Source: an uncultured Alphaproteobacteria bacterium (GTDB lineage Bacteria; Pseudomonadota; Alphaproteobacteria; RF32; CAG-239). From it: 64,000 nucleotides of DNA. The translations under genes and the position numbers were made by a program. Shown here one piece after another: positions 43,147 to 52,539 of the stretch. Each line of letters starts with the position of its first letter. Position 1 is the first letter of the stretch. Under the pieces are notes generated by a model. That model worked only from the letters and a program-made list of their open reading frames with translations, was not told the origin of the DNA and searched no databases. Location: the NCBI GenBank assembly GCA_944390315.1, contig CALXPO010000027.1:62001-126000 (forward strand), in the 5' to 3' direction.

Positions 43147-45669
43147 TTATGCCAGTTTGGCGGCAATGGTTTCGATTTCATAACATTCGATGACATCGCC
43201 GACTTGAATGTCATTATAGTTTTCAAAACTCATACCGCATTCATAGCCTTCTTTAACTTCTTTAACGTCGTCCTTGAAGCGTTTGAGTTGTCCAAGATTA
43301 CCGTCGTGAATAACAACGTTATCACGCAAAAGGCGAACTTTGGTACCGCGTTTGACCAAACCTTCGGTAACCATACAACCGGCAACTTTACCGACACCGG
43401 TAATGTTAAATACGTTACGAATTTCGGCATAACCGAGCAATTTTTCACGTAATTCGGGGGAGAGCAAGCCTTCCAAACCTTTCTTAACGTCATCGGCAAC
43501 ATCATATATAATTGAATAATAACGAATATCTACACCATCACGGCGAGCCATATCACGGGCTTGCGGAATGGCGCGGACGTTAAAGCCGATAATCAAAGCA
43601 TTTGAAGCCTTGGCCAAGGTAATATCTGATTCCGAAATCGGTCCGACGGCCGAATGCAACACCTGAACACTGACTTCATCGTTTGATAATTTGTTTAAGG
43701 TTGCCTCAATGGCTTCAATCGAACCTTGAACGTCAGCTTTGATGATAACCGGTAAGTGCTTGGATTCGCCGGATTTAATCTTATCAAGCATTTGTTCCAT
43801 AGCTGATTTTGCGCTCTTAACCAGTTTGGCATCGCGTTCTTTTTGAATACGGTAATTGGTAATTTCTTTGGCTTGGGACTCGCTTTCGACAACATTAAAG
43901 TTATCACCTGCTGCAGGAGTGCCTTGCAAACCGATAACTTCAACTGGAGTTGCAGGAGCTGCTTCAAAAACTTTATGTCCGTTTTCATTAAACATGGCAC
44001 GGACATGTCCCCATTCTTTACCGGCAATAATAATATCACCGACCCTTAAGGTGCCTTTTTGAACGAGCAGAGTTGCAACCGAACCGCGTCCTTTTTCCAT
44101 TTTGGCTTCAATTACCGTGCCGCCTGCTTTGCATGTCGGATCGGCTTTCAAATCCAAAATTTCGGCCTGTAACAGGATGGCTTCTACCAATTTATCAATG
44201 TTGATGCGTTTTTTGGCTGAAACTTCCGCACACAGACATTCTCCGCCCATTTCTTCAACGGCAATTCCGTGTTGCAGTAATGCTGTTTTTACTTTCATCG
44301 GATCTGCACCAGGCAGGTCGATTTTGTTAATGGCAACCACAATCGGAACTTCTGCCGCCTGAGCGTGGCGAATAGCTTCAACCGTTTGCGGCATGATGCC
44401 GTCATTGGCGGCAACAACCAAAACAACGATATCGGTTACTTTGGCACCACGAGCACGCATTTCTGAAAAGGCTTCGTGTCCCGGAGTATCAATAAACGTG
44501 ATTTTTTGACCGTTGTGTAAAGTAATTTGATATGCACCGATATGTTGGGTAATGCCGCCGGCTTCTTTAGCGGCAACGTTTGTTTCTCTCAGAGCATCAA
44601 GTAAAGAAGTTTTACCATGGTCAACGTGTCCCATAACCGTAACGACAGGTGCTCGCGGCTGCATGTTTTCGGGTTTGCTTTCATCGTCTTTCAAAATCAT
44701 TTCGACGTCGCTGTCGGCAACACGTTTCCATTTGTGTCCCATTTCTTCAACAACAATTTGAGCCGTATCGGCATCAATGGGTTGGTTAATGGTTGCCATG
44801 ACGCCCAAAGACATTAATTTCTTAATGACTTCGGCACTCTTTTCGGCCATACGGTTGGCTAATTCTTGTACCGTAATAACTTCAGGAATGATAACTTCTT
44901 TAACAATTTTTTCTTGTGGTTGCGTGACTACGGGAGCCTGTTTGGGCTGTTTCTTTTTAAATCTTCTGCGCGGGGCACCAAAACCATAATCATCGTCATC
45001 GTCATCTTCTCCGCCGAAAGTATGAATATTGACTTTTGTATTTCGGCGTTGGGGTTCAAAACTGCGTTTGGTTATTTTTTTGCGTTCTTGTTCAAAAACT
45101 TCTTCTTTGCTTTTACCTTTTTCGGAAAATGAGGGGCGATTTTTCTTGAAATGGGAATTGTCTTCATCATCATCGTCGTCATCATCATCATAGTTTTTGT
45201 TGTGACGTTCTTTTTCTTTGGTTTTAAACGATTTTTCTTCTTCGTTTTTTTCTGTTACGCGTTTTTCTTGTTCTTGCTTCTTAGCCTTTTGTGCAGCTTC
45301 TTTTTCGGCTTGAAGACGTAAGGCTTCTTCTTCTCGGCGTTTTTGTTCGTCTGCTTCGGCTTGTTCCCGTTGGCGAGCATCTTCTTCTGCTTTTTGTTTT
45401 TGTCTCAGGGCTTCTTTTTCTGCTTCTTCCTGTTGCCGGCGAGCTTCATGTTCTTTGGCTTCGGCAATGAGTTTTAATTTTGCCGCGGTAGCTTCGTCAA
45501 TTTTTACTTCCTTAGCGGAGGTCTGACCATTGATTACTCTTTTTTTGCGCACTTCTACCTGTACTACCTTTTTACCGGCAGCCGAAGATTTTCCTTCACC
45601 GACATTTTTTAGGGTGAGGGTCTTTTTTCCCGATAATGTTAATTTTGATTTTGCATTATCATCTGTCAT
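43147..45669 (-). CDS. infB: Translation initiation factor IF-2
   Basis: 840 aa. The first ~240 residues are low-complexity and Lys/Glu-rich, with aspartate runs of eight and six residues. The GTPase core follows: [20 protein letters not shown] (P-loop, ~340), DTPGHEAF (switch II) and [10 protein letters not shown] (guanine specificity). Domains II-IV end at IEAKMEKG...ECYEIE. It places initiator tRNA on 30S subunits. It is 31 bases after ylxR, in the nusA-ylxR-infB-rbfA series. Confidence 0.97.
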   Translation of the reverse strand: MTDDNAKSKLTLSGKKTLTLKNVGEGKSSAAGKKVVQVEVRKKRVINGQTSAKEVKIDEATAAKLKLIAEAKEHEARRQQEEAEKEALRQKQKAEEDARQREQAEADEQKRREEEALRLQAEKEAAQKAKKQEQEKRVTEKNEEEKSFKTKEKERHNKNYDDDDDDDDEDNSHFKKNRPSFSEKGKSKEEVFEQERKKITKRSFEPQRRNTKVNIHTFGGEDDDDDDYGFGAPRRRFKKKQPKQAPVVTQPQEKIVKEVIIPEVITVQELANRMAEKSAEVIKKLMSLGVMATINQPIDADTAQIVVEEMGHKWKRVADSDVEMILKDDESKPENMQPRAPVVTVMGHVDHGKTSLLDALRETNVAAKEAGGITQHIGAYQITLHNGQKITFIDTPGHEAFSEMRARGAKVTDIVVLVVAANDGIMPQTVEAIRHAQAAEVPIVVAINKIDLPGADPMKVKTALLQHGIAVEEMGGECLCAEVSAKKRINIDKLVEAILLQAEILDLKADPTCKAGGTVIEAKMEKGRGSVATLLVQKGTLRVGDIIIAGKEWGHVRAMFNENGHKVFEAAPATPVEVIGLQGTPAAGDNFNVVESESQAKEITNYRIQKERDAKLVKSAKSAMEQMLDKIKSGESKHLPVIIKADVQGSIEAIEATLNKLSNDEVSVQVLHSAVGPISESDITLAKASNALIIGFNVRAIPQARDMARRDGVDIRYYSIIYDVADDVKKGLEGLLSPELREKLLGYAEIRNVFNITGVGKVAGCMVTEGLVKRGTKVRLLRDNVVIHDGNLGQLKRFKDDVKEVKEGYECGMSFENYNDIQVGDVIECYEIETIAAKLA

Positions 45670-45700
45670 ACTAATCTGTTCTCCATTCTACTAATGTGTT

Positions 45701-46267
45701 TTAAGAATTGAAATTTTGCCATTTCTTGAGTTGGTTATAAACCATATTTGCCATCTCGCTTTTCAGCACTGCGGCATGAACTGTATTAATTTTGTTTAGT
45801 GCCTTGTCTAACTCCTCAATTGTAAACAATGTCAAAATCTCTGTATCCTTAGCGGCGGCTCTTATTTTTGCGGTACCGTCGCTACCCGCATCTGTTGCTT
45901 CTATAATGAAGGCAACTTTATTTTTTTGCAGATTTTCGCGGACCTTTTCATAACCCGTGATTAATACGCCCGCTTTCTTTGCCAGATTTATAGCGTCAAG
46001 TGCCCGATTTTTCAAGATATTTTCAACGATATCAACTAAATTTGGGGCAATTTTTATGTTTTTTCCCAATTTTTTGAAGACATTTTTAGAAATAGCTTGT
46101 TCTAAAATTAAGCGCGAGTTGCTGATATAAAAACCTTTCCCTCCCAATTTCTTCTTGAAATCGGGAATAATTTCTCGGTCGGGGGTCAGAGTAAAACGAA
46201 GAAGATTTTCTTTGTTTTGCTCTTTCCCCGTAACCAGACAAGTACGATTTGGATTATTTTCCTTCAT
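45701..46267 (-). CDS. ylxR: YlxR plus L7Ae-like RNA-binding protein
   Basis: 188 aa from ATG 46267, which overlaps the nusA end by 14 bases (AAGGTAAGG ahead). N-terminal YlxR/DUF448 domain (NRTCLVTGKEQNKENLLRF, residues ~7-25; GKGFYISNSRLILEQAI); C-terminal L7Ae-like domain (ALDAINLAKKAGVLITGYEKV, ~95-115). It is an RNA-binding accessory in nusA-infB operons; the exact RNA is not known. The fused form is frequent in Alphaproteobacteria. Confidence 0.88.
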   Translation of the reverse strand: MKENNPNRTCLVTGKEQNKENLLRFTLTPDREIIPDFKKKLGGKGFYISNSRLILEQAISKNVFKKLGKNIKIAPNLVDIVENILKNRALDAINLAKKAGVLITGYEKVRENLQKNKVAFIIEATDAGSDGTAKIRAAAKDTEILTLFTIEELDKALNKINTVHAAVLKSEMANMVYNQLKKWQNFNS

Positions 46268-47789
46268 CCTTACCTTCTTGTCCTTCATTTTCAAACCAAT
46301 GTTGTCTTGCTGCCATAATTATTTTGTTGGCTTCTGTTTCTGACAACGTATTTTCTCCCAGCATTTCAATTAATTCATCGGCAGCCAGATCGGCTAAATC
46401 GTCCAATGTCTTAATACCTTTTTCGGCCAAAACGAGTATCATATCTTGATCAAGTCCGGTAACTGTTTTAATGGTATCGTCTATGCCGAGTGTCTTACTT
46501 TTTTTGGCAAATTCGGCGTTGCGCTTAGCTATATATTCCTGGGCGCGTTTTTGTAATTCGGTGGCGATATCCTCGTCAAAACCTTCAATTTCCGATAATT
46601 CCGAAAGAGGAACCATGGCTACTTCATCAACCGTAGAAAAGCCTTCGGCAATCAGCAGGTGAGCAATCATTTCATCTACGTCTAGGGCTTCCATAAAGCG
46701 TTGCGAACGAACTTTATTTTCGTTGGAACGACGTTCGGCTTCCTGCTCTTCCGTCAAGACATCAATGTCGCAGTTGAGCAATTGCGAAGCCAATTTAACG
46801 TTTTGACCGCGGCGTCCGATGGCAATTGAGAATTGTTCTTGCGGAACAACGGCTTCAATACGGTTATTTTCCTCATCCAAAACAACTTTGGTTACTTCTG
46901 CCGGAGCCAAAGCGCTGACAATGTATTGCGCACGGTCCTCGGAATAAGGAATAATATCAATCTTTTCGCCTTGTAATTCTGTTACGACGGCTTGAACGCG
47001 GATACCTCTTAATCCGACGCAGGCACCGACCGGATCAACGGTTACGTCTTCGGCTTTTACGGCTAATTTTGCTTTTGAACCGGGGTCACGCGATACGCCC
47101 ATGATTTTAACAATACCGTCATATATTTCCGGAACTTCTTGTGTGAACAGAGCTGCTAAAAATTCAGGGCAGGTGCGGGACAAGAAAATTTGCGGACCTT
47201 TAGTTTCGCGGCGAACGTCCAAGACATAGGCGCGGACGCGGTCGCCGTTTTTGAATTTTTCCCGTGGAATAATTTCGTCACGGCGCAAAACAGCTTCGGT
47301 TTTGCCAATGTCGAGGATAACATTGCCAAATTCAATTCTTTTAACTGTTCCGTTGACAATCGTTCCAAGTTTCTCTTTGTATTCTTCGTATTGACGATTG
47401 CGCTCGGCATCACGAACTTTTTGGACGATAACCTGTTTGGCGGTTTGTGCGGCAACACGACCAAAATCAATCGGCGGAAGGGTGTCTATAATATAGTCTC
47501 CGACAACGGCACCGGGCTTAAAAGCCTGAGCTTCTTCAACCGTTAATTGGGTAACTTCGTTGACAACTTCGTCAACAACTTCACGGTAGCGTTCCAAGGT
47601 GATGGCGCCGGTTTTGCGGTCAATGTGAGCGCGAATATCATGTTCAAATCCATAGCGAGAACGAGCTGCCTTTTGAATAGCAACTTCCATGGCAACGAAA
47701 ACATCTTCTTTATCAATATTTTTTTCTCTGGCAACGGTATCTGCAACCAAGATAATTTCGGGTCTGGGCATATTTTCGATATTTGGCAT
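46254..47789 (-). CDS. nusA: Transcription elongation/termination factor NusA
   Basis: 511 aa from ATG 47789 (AGAGGA 5 bases upstream); a longer frame upstream lacks an RBS. N-terminal RNAP-binding domain (PRPEIILVADTVAREKNI), S1 domain (YEEYKEKLGTIVNGTVKRI), KH1 and KH2 (FSIAIGRRGQNVKLASQLL), then C-terminal helical repeats (FSTVDEVAMVPLSELSEIEG and ILVLAEKGIKTLDDLADL). It binds RNAP and pause hairpins. It is co-transcribed with rimP upstream and ylxR-infB downstream. Confidence 0.97.
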   Translation of the reverse strand: MPNIENMPRPEIILVADTVAREKNIDKEDVFVAMEVAIQKAARSRYGFEHDIRAHIDRKTGAITLERYREVVDEVVNEVTQLTVEEAQAFKPGAVVGDYIIDTLPPIDFGRVAAQTAKQVIVQKVRDAERNRQYEEYKEKLGTIVNGTVKRIEFGNVILDIGKTEAVLRRDEIIPREKFKNGDRVRAYVLDVRRETKGPQIFLSRTCPEFLAALFTQEVPEIYDGIVKIMGVSRDPGSKAKLAVKAEDVTVDPVGACVGLRGIRVQAVVTELQGEKIDIIPYSEDRAQYIVSALAPAEVTKVVLDEENNRIEAVVPQEQFSIAIGRRGQNVKLASQLLNCDIDVLTEEQEAERRSNENKVRSQRFMEALDVDEMIAHLLIAEGFSTVDEVAMVPLSELSEIEGFDEDIATELQKRAQEYIAKRNAEFAKKSKTLGIDDTIKTVTGLDQDMILVLAEKGIKTLDDLADLAADELIEMLGENTLSETEANKIIMAARQHWFENEGQEGKDEGK

Positions 47790-47817
47790 TTTTTCCTCTT
47801 TATAATTTAGGTTAAAA

Positions 47818-48369
47818 TTACTTTTCTTCAATTTCTGGTCGGATTTCTTGTGTGTCATCCAATTCTATTTCGTCTTCGTTTTCGGCTTCGGCAGCGGCAA
47901 GCGCCAGCAATTCATCCGTCAACAAAAGTTTGGCTTTGGAAACGGCGTCATAGGGTATGTTGTATTCTTGTCCGTCCATAGACACAATAATGTTATTATC
48001 TTTGTCAACATTGAGAATACGTCCTTTGAAGCGTTTACGCTTTTCAATTTCGGTATCTGTTTCTATTTTTGCTTCATAACCGCTGAAACGAACAAAATTT
48101 TCCAAAGCGGTTAACGGACGATCAAGTCCGGGTGAGCTAACTTCAAGATTATAACGTCCCGATATCGGATCTTGTTCATCTAATATTGCTGAAATGGCAC
48201 GACTGACTTCAGCACAATCATCAACAATGATATTTTTTCTGTCTTTACGTTCAATCATGATTTGCAAGGTCGGATTGACATTGCCGATGGTAATAATACG
48301 AACAACGTCATAACCCATTTTGTTAATGGTGGGTTCGAGCATATCTTGCAACGGATGTCTTTTTTGCAT
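47818..48369 (-). CDS. rimP: Ribosome maturation factor RimP
   Basis: 183 aa (ATG 48369, GGAG 6 bases ahead). YDVVRIITIGNVNPTLQIMI, DDCAEVSRAISAILDE and YNLEVSSPGLDRPL are RimP signatures; the C-terminal SH3-like domain follows, then an acidic tail (ENEDEIELDDTQE). It assists 30S assembly. It is first gene of the nusA-infB operon; a terminator-like hairpin sits 25 bases before its start. Confidence 0.93.
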   Translation of the reverse strand: MQKRHPLQDMLEPTINKMGYDVVRIITIGNVNPTLQIMIERKDRKNIIVDDCAEVSRAISAILDEQDPISGRYNLEVSSPGLDRPLTALENFVRFSGYEAKIETDTEIEKRKRFKGRILNVDKDNNIIVSMDGQEYNIPYDAVSKAKLLLTDELLALAAAEAENEDEIELDDTQEIRPEIEEK

Positions 48370-48393
48370 GTAATCTCCTTTGTATTAACAAAA

Positions 48394-48415
48394 AAGCGGG
48401 GCTTTTGGCCCCACT
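48394..48415 (-). promoter_or_regulatory. Terminator-like hairpin in the rimP-nusA leader (possible attenuator)
   Basis: On the minus strand AGTGGGGC-CAAAA-GCCCCGCT followed by TTTTTTG, only 25 bases before rimP ATG. No minus-strand gene lies upstream (metG diverges), so the only transcript it could stop is the operon's own leader. Confidence 0.6.
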
Positions 48416-48513
48416 TTCAAGATATTTAGCGAAAGAATAATCCCTATATAACATACTCTTTTCTAAAAATAAAGTGTTTTTTTGAAATTTGGCGTAACAA
48501 TCTTAAAAAAGCG

Positions 48514-48540
48514 TTGATTTTGTAGCGGAGTTGTTATACT
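48514..48540 (+). promoter_or_regulatory. Possible promoter of metG
   Basis: TTGATT at 48514-48519 and TATACT at 48535-48540, with a 15-base gap, 42 bases before the metG start. A good -10, slightly short spacer. Confidence 0.45.
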
Positions 48541-48581
48541 CTCCGCAAAGATTTTGTTTTTTATTTAATGGAGATGTGCTG

Positions 48582-50105
48582 ATGCAAAAATATATTACTA
48601 CCCCGATTTATTACTTAAATGGGCTGCCGCATATCGGACATGCCTATACTTCCATTTTGGGTGATGTGATGAAAAAATTTGAGCAGATGCGGGGAAACAA
48701 CGTATATTATACCACCGGCACCGATGAACACGGCCAGAAAAACCAACATAGTATTGAAGCAAGCGGTTTGGATGCCGATACATTTTTGACGCGTCAGAGT
48801 GATAATTTCCGCAATTTGTTCATAAAATTGGGAATTGATTTCGACTATTTCGTTCGAACTTCTCGTCCCGAACATAAAAAAATTGTGCAAGAAATTTTAC
48901 AAACCATCTACGATAAAGGACTGATTGTCAAAAAGTCTTATGAGGGACTTTATTGTGAAGGTTGCGAACAGTTTAAAAAGAAAACAGATTTAGATGAAAA
49001 CGGTTGTTGTCCCGACCATAAAGTGGCTCCGAAAGCCATCAGCGAGGAAAACTATTTCTTCCGTTTGGAACCCTATCGTCAATGGTTGATTGATTATATA
49101 AAAACGCATCCCGATTGGATACAACCGGCCAAATATGCAAATGAAGTTTTGGGTATGCTTAAAGAACCTTTGGATGATTTGTGTATTTCTCGCCCAAAAA
49201 GCCGTGTTTGGCTCGGCGTCGAGTTGCCGTTTGATAAAAATTATGTTACATATATTTGGTTTGATGCTTTGGTAAACTATATTTCAAGCCTAAATTACGG
49301 ACATAACCCTGATTTTGAAGCTATTTGGGCAAATTCAAACCACCTCATTGCCAAAGATATTTTGAAGCCTCACTGCATCTATTGGCCGATTATGCTTCAT
49401 GCTTTGGGAATTAAACCCGTTTCTCACTATTTTATTCACGGCTATTGGATTGGCGAGGGCGGTGTTAAAATGTCCAAATCTTTAGGTAATGTGGTCGATC
49501 CGGTAGAAGTCGTTAATTTGCTCGGTGTTGATGCTTTGCGTTTTTATTTGATTAATAATATGACCTTGGGAGGAGACTCTCAGATTAGTATTCCGATGCT
49601 CAAGCAAGGATACAAGATGCTTGCCAACAATATCGGTAATTTGCAAATGCGCGTTTTGAAAATGGTGCAGAAAAGTTTGGATGGCAAAGTCCCTTCATCT
49701 GCCGCTCTTAATGCTGATGATAAGGCTCTGATTAATGAAATCGGCGGACGTTTTGATCGTATTTATCATCAGGATATGTCTCTCGAAACTGTCAGCGAGC
49801 TGGCTGAAAGCATTGTTAAAGCCGGAGATGCCGTTAATGCTTATTTTGCTGCTAATACGCCTTGGGTCTTAGCTAAAGATCCGACTAAACGTGAGCGTTT
49901 TGAAGCTGTTGTTTATACAACTCTTGAATGTTTGCGCTTAATCGGTATTGCCCTTTATCCTTTAACACCGATGACAGCACGCAAGATTTTGGCTTCTTTG
50001 GGGGTTGAACCTGAAACATTTAAAGCTGATTTCACACTTTGTGCTTTGCCTTGCGGTAATGAGATTAAAGTGGGTGATCCGCTCTTTCCGATGATTGAAG
50101 AATAA
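48582..50105 (+). CDS. metG: Methionyl-tRNA synthetase
   Basis: 507 aa from ATG 48582 (GGAGATG upstream); the in-frame extension to 48531 precedes the RBS. HIGH-like LNGLPHIGHAYT (residues ~10-22), Zn knuckle CEGCEQF...CCPDH (~125-145), KMSKSLGNVVDP (~300), then the anticodon-binding helical domain. The short form without a C-terminal dimerisation (EMAP-like) domain. It charges elongator and initiator tRNA-Met. It stands alone between its promoter and a terminator. Confidence 0.97.
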   Translation: MQKYITTPIYYLNGLPHIGHAYTSILGDVMKKFEQMRGNNVYYTTGTDEHGQKNQHSIEASGLDADTFLTRQSDNFRNLFIKLGIDFDYFVRTSRPEHKKIVQEILQTIYDKGLIVKKSYEGLYCEGCEQFKKKTDLDENGCCPDHKVAPKAISEENYFFRLEPYRQWLIDYIKTHPDWIQPAKYANEVLGMLKEPLDDLCISRPKSRVWLGVELPFDKNYVTYIWFDALVNYISSLNYGHNPDFEAIWANSNHLIAKDILKPHCIYWPIMLHALGIKPVSHYFIHGYWIGEGGVKMSKSLGNVVDPVEVVNLLGVDALRFYLINNMTLGGDSQISIPMLKQGYKMLANNIGNLQMRVLKMVQKSLDGKVPSSAALNADDKALINEIGGRFDRIYHQDMSLETVSELAESIVKAGDAVNAYFAANTPWVLAKDPTKRERFEAVVYTTLECLRLIGIALYPLTPMTARKILASLGVEPETFKADFTLCALPCGNEIKVGDPLFPMIEE

Positions 50106-50106
50106 A

Positions 50107-50134
50107 AATAAACCCCGCTTTTCAGCGGGTTTAT
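50107..50134 (+). terminator. Terminator of metG
   Basis: AATAAACCCcGCT/AGCGGGTTTATT stem followed by TTTTATT. The structured repeat begins right after it. Confidence 0.85.
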
Positions 50135-50140
50135 TTTTAT

Positions 50141-50280
50141 TAATGACTTACAGAAAACCCCGAGTTTACTCGGGGCCGAATGCCAAAGTGTCGGAACAAT
50201 ACAGCTCAATGCTGATGAGCGCGGTCAAACTGCAAGGTTCATAGCTGATTTATATTCTCCCGGTTTACTGGGGAATATCT
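50141..50280. repeat. Structured interspersed repeat, copy A
   Basis: 140 bp. It starts TTACAGAAAACCCCGAG and ends GGGAATATCT. It folds into a first hairpin (CCCCGAGT/ACTCGGGG), a GCTC/GAGC stem, a small AAC/GTT hairpin and a last hairpin with a shared loop sequence GTTTAC. It matches copy B at 61042-61180 across its length. No ORF. It lies immediately downstream of the metG terminator. Confidence 0.85.
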
Positions 50281-50451
50281 ATATAATATAGTAAAAAGTT
50301 GCTTTTTGTCAGATTCTACTTCAAAAAAATATCCGTCAGAAAATATTTTTGGGGTACAATTTTATTGCTAAGGAATATTTTTTTAATGTTGTTTTTTGTC
50401 AAATTTTGTGTTAAAAATGCTTTTAGCTAAATTATATATAATCTGATTATT
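50281..50451. other. AT-rich gap before the unknown gene
   Basis: 171 bases with no hairpin, ORF or repeat that I can support. It must contain the promoter of the gene at 50452. Confidence 0.4.
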
Positions 50452-50970
50452 ATGAGTAATGTTTTGATGAACACCTGTCTATGGAAATATAATTGGCGGG
50501 TTAGAATTCACGATGCGTTGAAAGAAGACAATTTCAGTTTGCCGGTGGTTTATACCGACGGTTTGGTCTCAAAATGCAAAAAATATCGCAAAGGCAGAAT
50601 TCCTTTCGGTATTTTGTGCGGTAATTCTATTTTCGTGTTGCAAAAAGACTATCTTAAAACAAGTTTTGTGCAGGCCGAGGAATATTGTCTTCAATTCGGT
50701 TTTGCCGGAAGGCAGGGCGCTTTAGCAAGCTACAAAAAGCTCGTCTTTTTGAACAGAAATGTTGAAAAATTTGATGCGATTGCCAAAGAATTTGGGTATA
50801 GCGGCATCGGCGGCGGTTGCTATTGGACGTCTGATTTCTTGCCAAAAACACGAGTGGTTCGGATGAATGGTTTTCCCGTACAGGATTATTACGCGAAATC
50901 ATCCGAAAGCATGTTCAGCGTATTGCCGCAAATTGATTTGAATGAGCCGATGTCGGCTTCTTTTGAATAA
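50452..50970 (+). CDS. Hypothetical protein with a GCYWTSDF-type C-terminal motif
   Basis: 172 aa, ATG 50452. It has no signal peptide. GGGCYWTSDFLPKTRVVRMN (~residues 121-140) resembles the Y-W-S/T-S motif of DUF1566-like domains; other aromatic/cysteine-rich segments (CLWKYNWRVRI, YCLQFGFAGRQGAL) do not identify a family. The middle has a hydrophobic GILCGNSIFVLQK strand. Function unknown. Its own terminator follows at 50987. Confidence 0.55.
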   Translation: MSNVLMNTCLWKYNWRVRIHDALKEDNFSLPVVYTDGLVSKCKKYRKGRIPFGILCGNSIFVLQKDYLKTSFVQAEEYCLQFGFAGRQGALASYKKLVFLNRNVEKFDAIAKEFGYSGIGGGCYWTSDFLPKTRVVRMNGFPVQDYYAKSSESMFSVLPQIDLNEPMSASFE

Positions 50971-50986
50971 CGCGGCTTATCAAGTT

Positions 50987-51022
50987 AAAAAAACTTCCGA
51001 ATTTTATTCGGAAGTTTTTTTT
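50987..51022. terminator. Bidirectional terminator between 50452 gene and the amidase
   Basis: AACTTCCGAA/TTCGGAAGTT arms around TTTTA, flanked by A7 and T8. Confidence 0.9.
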
Positions 51023-51028
51023 GTTTGG

Positions 51029-51757
51029 TTAACAATTGGTTTTGCTGTATATCCTGTATTGACAATATATGTTTTGTAAAGCAGTCATAAATTCTCCGTC
51101 GGAAAGCAATTTTTTGCAATCGTCGGGATATGGATTATCAACTAATTTTTTAACCGGAAGTTTAATAATCTTTTTGGGTAAAAAATGGCGGCAAAAAGCG
51201 TATGCAGAGGCTTGAACGGCTTGTTCGGTATCCGTTTTGTAGCCTATGGTCGATAGCATTTCAACCGCATCGGCCTGTGCGCAAAAACGACTGCCGTACC
51301 AAATCCCGATATTATCAGCGGCCAGTTCTTTCCACGGAAAATCTTTGCCCGGATCCGGTTTGCGTTCGGGGGCAATGTCCGAATGTCCGACAATCATTGT
51401 CGGTGCAATTTGCCTGCGGCGTATGATGTCATGACAGAGCTCTATCAATGAGGCAATTTGCTTCTTGTTGAATTTACTTTGTCCCAGAGAACGGTGGCAA
51501 ACTTCAATTCCGATGGAGCAGGAATTAATATCTGTCTCACCCCGCCAATAGCTGACGCCCGCATGCCAGGCACGTTTGTCCTCACTCACGCATTGATATA
51601 TTGTGCCGTCATAATCGACGACATAATGTGCACTTAGTTGCAAGGCTTCCAGCTGCTTTATCCCTTCATCGGCATTGTGAGCCATAGAGTGAATAACCAA
51701 AGTGCTGATGGGAAGTTTTCGTTCATTGAAAAAGGGCAGAGGACGGTACATTATCAT
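51029..51757 (-). CDS. N-acetylmuramoyl-L-alanine amidase (AmpD/Amidase_2 type)
   Basis: 242 aa, cytoplasmic or unexported (no signal peptide). Zn ligands of the Amidase_2 fold: TLVIHSMAH (His ~23), AWHAGVSYWRGE and VGHSDIAPERKPDPGKDFPW. These HxH-GHSD-PGxxF motifs are AmpD-like: it cleaves 1,6-anhydro-MurNAc peptides in muropeptide recycling or beta-lactamase signalling. It ends the cdd-punA-deoC-deoA-pgeF series with a 4-base gap from pgeF, an unusual partner for nucleoside salvage. Confidence 0.85.
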   Translation of the reverse strand: MIMYRPLPFFNERKLPISTLVIHSMAHNADEGIKQLEALQLSAHYVVDYDGTIYQCVSEDKRAWHAGVSYWRGETDINSCSIGIEVCHRSLGQSKFNKKQIASLIELCHDIIRRRQIAPTMIVGHSDIAPERKPDPGKDFPWKELAADNIGIWYGSRFCAQADAVEMLSTIGYKTDTEQAVQASAYAFCRHFLPKKIIKLPVKKLVDNPYPDDCKKLLSDGEFMTALQNIYCQYRIYSKTNC

Positions 51758-51761
51758 GACA

Positions 51762-52538
51762 TTATAACCTTATGGTTGAGAGTTCTATCGGAAAATCGTT
51801 CGGTTGAGAAATTAGACCTAAATGACAGTTGCGGCGATAACTGAAATATAATTCAGGGTTGGTATAAGTATCTACACCCGAAAAAGAAGTATTTTTTATG
51901 CCTATTAAATTCAGACGGTACCAGACATAGGCTTCTAAATCACATAACCAAGTCTTGTCGCCGTTAGGAATAAAAAATTGACTGTTGTCTTTGTCTTGAG
52001 CCAAAAATAGATCGCGCATATCGGCTTTTACCTCAAAAGATTCTCTTTGTAGGCAAGGTCCGGCGGCAACGGCTATATCTTCAACTTTTGCGCCATGCTC
52101 AATCATGACTTTTATCGTATTTTCAACAACGCCGCTTAAAGCACCGCGCCAGCCTGCGTGTGCGGCGCCGATAACGCCGTGTTTGGTGTCCGCCAGAAGA
52201 ATGGGCATGCAGTCGGCGGTGGTAATTCCCAATATAATTCCTTTAACGTCGGTGACAACGCCGTCGGCTTCTATTTGGTAGCGTGTGGCTTTGTCAACAT
52301 AAACGGCTTTGTCGGTATGAGCCTGTGCCGGTCGCATGACGTTGTCGGCTTTTAAGTTATAAAATTTACCGACCAGTTCTATATTTTTTTCAATATTTTC
52401 CGGAGCATCTTGGCTTTTGCGGTTAAAATTCAGAGAGGCATAAATCCCTTTTGATACACCGCCGTTTTTGCCGAAAAAAGCGTGATTTTCCTGCGGTAAA
52501 TTAGGGGCAAGATAGTAATTGAGCATATTTTCATACAT
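51762..52538 (-). CDS. pgeF: PgeF/YfiH-family purine nucleoside enzyme
   Basis: 258 aa. The LACC1/YfiH signature is visible: ADGVVTDVKGIILGITTADCMP with the Cys metal/base residue, AAHAGWRGALSGVVE with His, and AAGPCLQRESFEV (third metal ligand). Family members phosphorylate or deaminate adenosine/inosine-type purine nucleosides and were formerly called polyphenol oxidases. Its place behind punA and deoA supports the nucleoside role. It has no signal peptide. Confidence 0.9.
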   Translation of the reverse strand: MYENMLNYYLAPNLPQENHAFFGKNGGVSKGIYASLNFNRKSQDAPENIEKNIELVGKFYNLKADNVMRPAQAHTDKAVYVDKATRYQIEADGVVTDVKGIILGITTADCMPILLADTKHGVIGAAHAGWRGALSGVVENTIKVMIEHGAKVEDIAVAAGPCLQRESFEVKADMRDLFLAQDKDNSQFFIPNGDKTWLCDLEAYVWYRLNLIGIKNTSFSGVDTYTNPELYFSYRRNCHLGLISQPNDFPIELSTIRL

Positions 52539-52539
52539 C

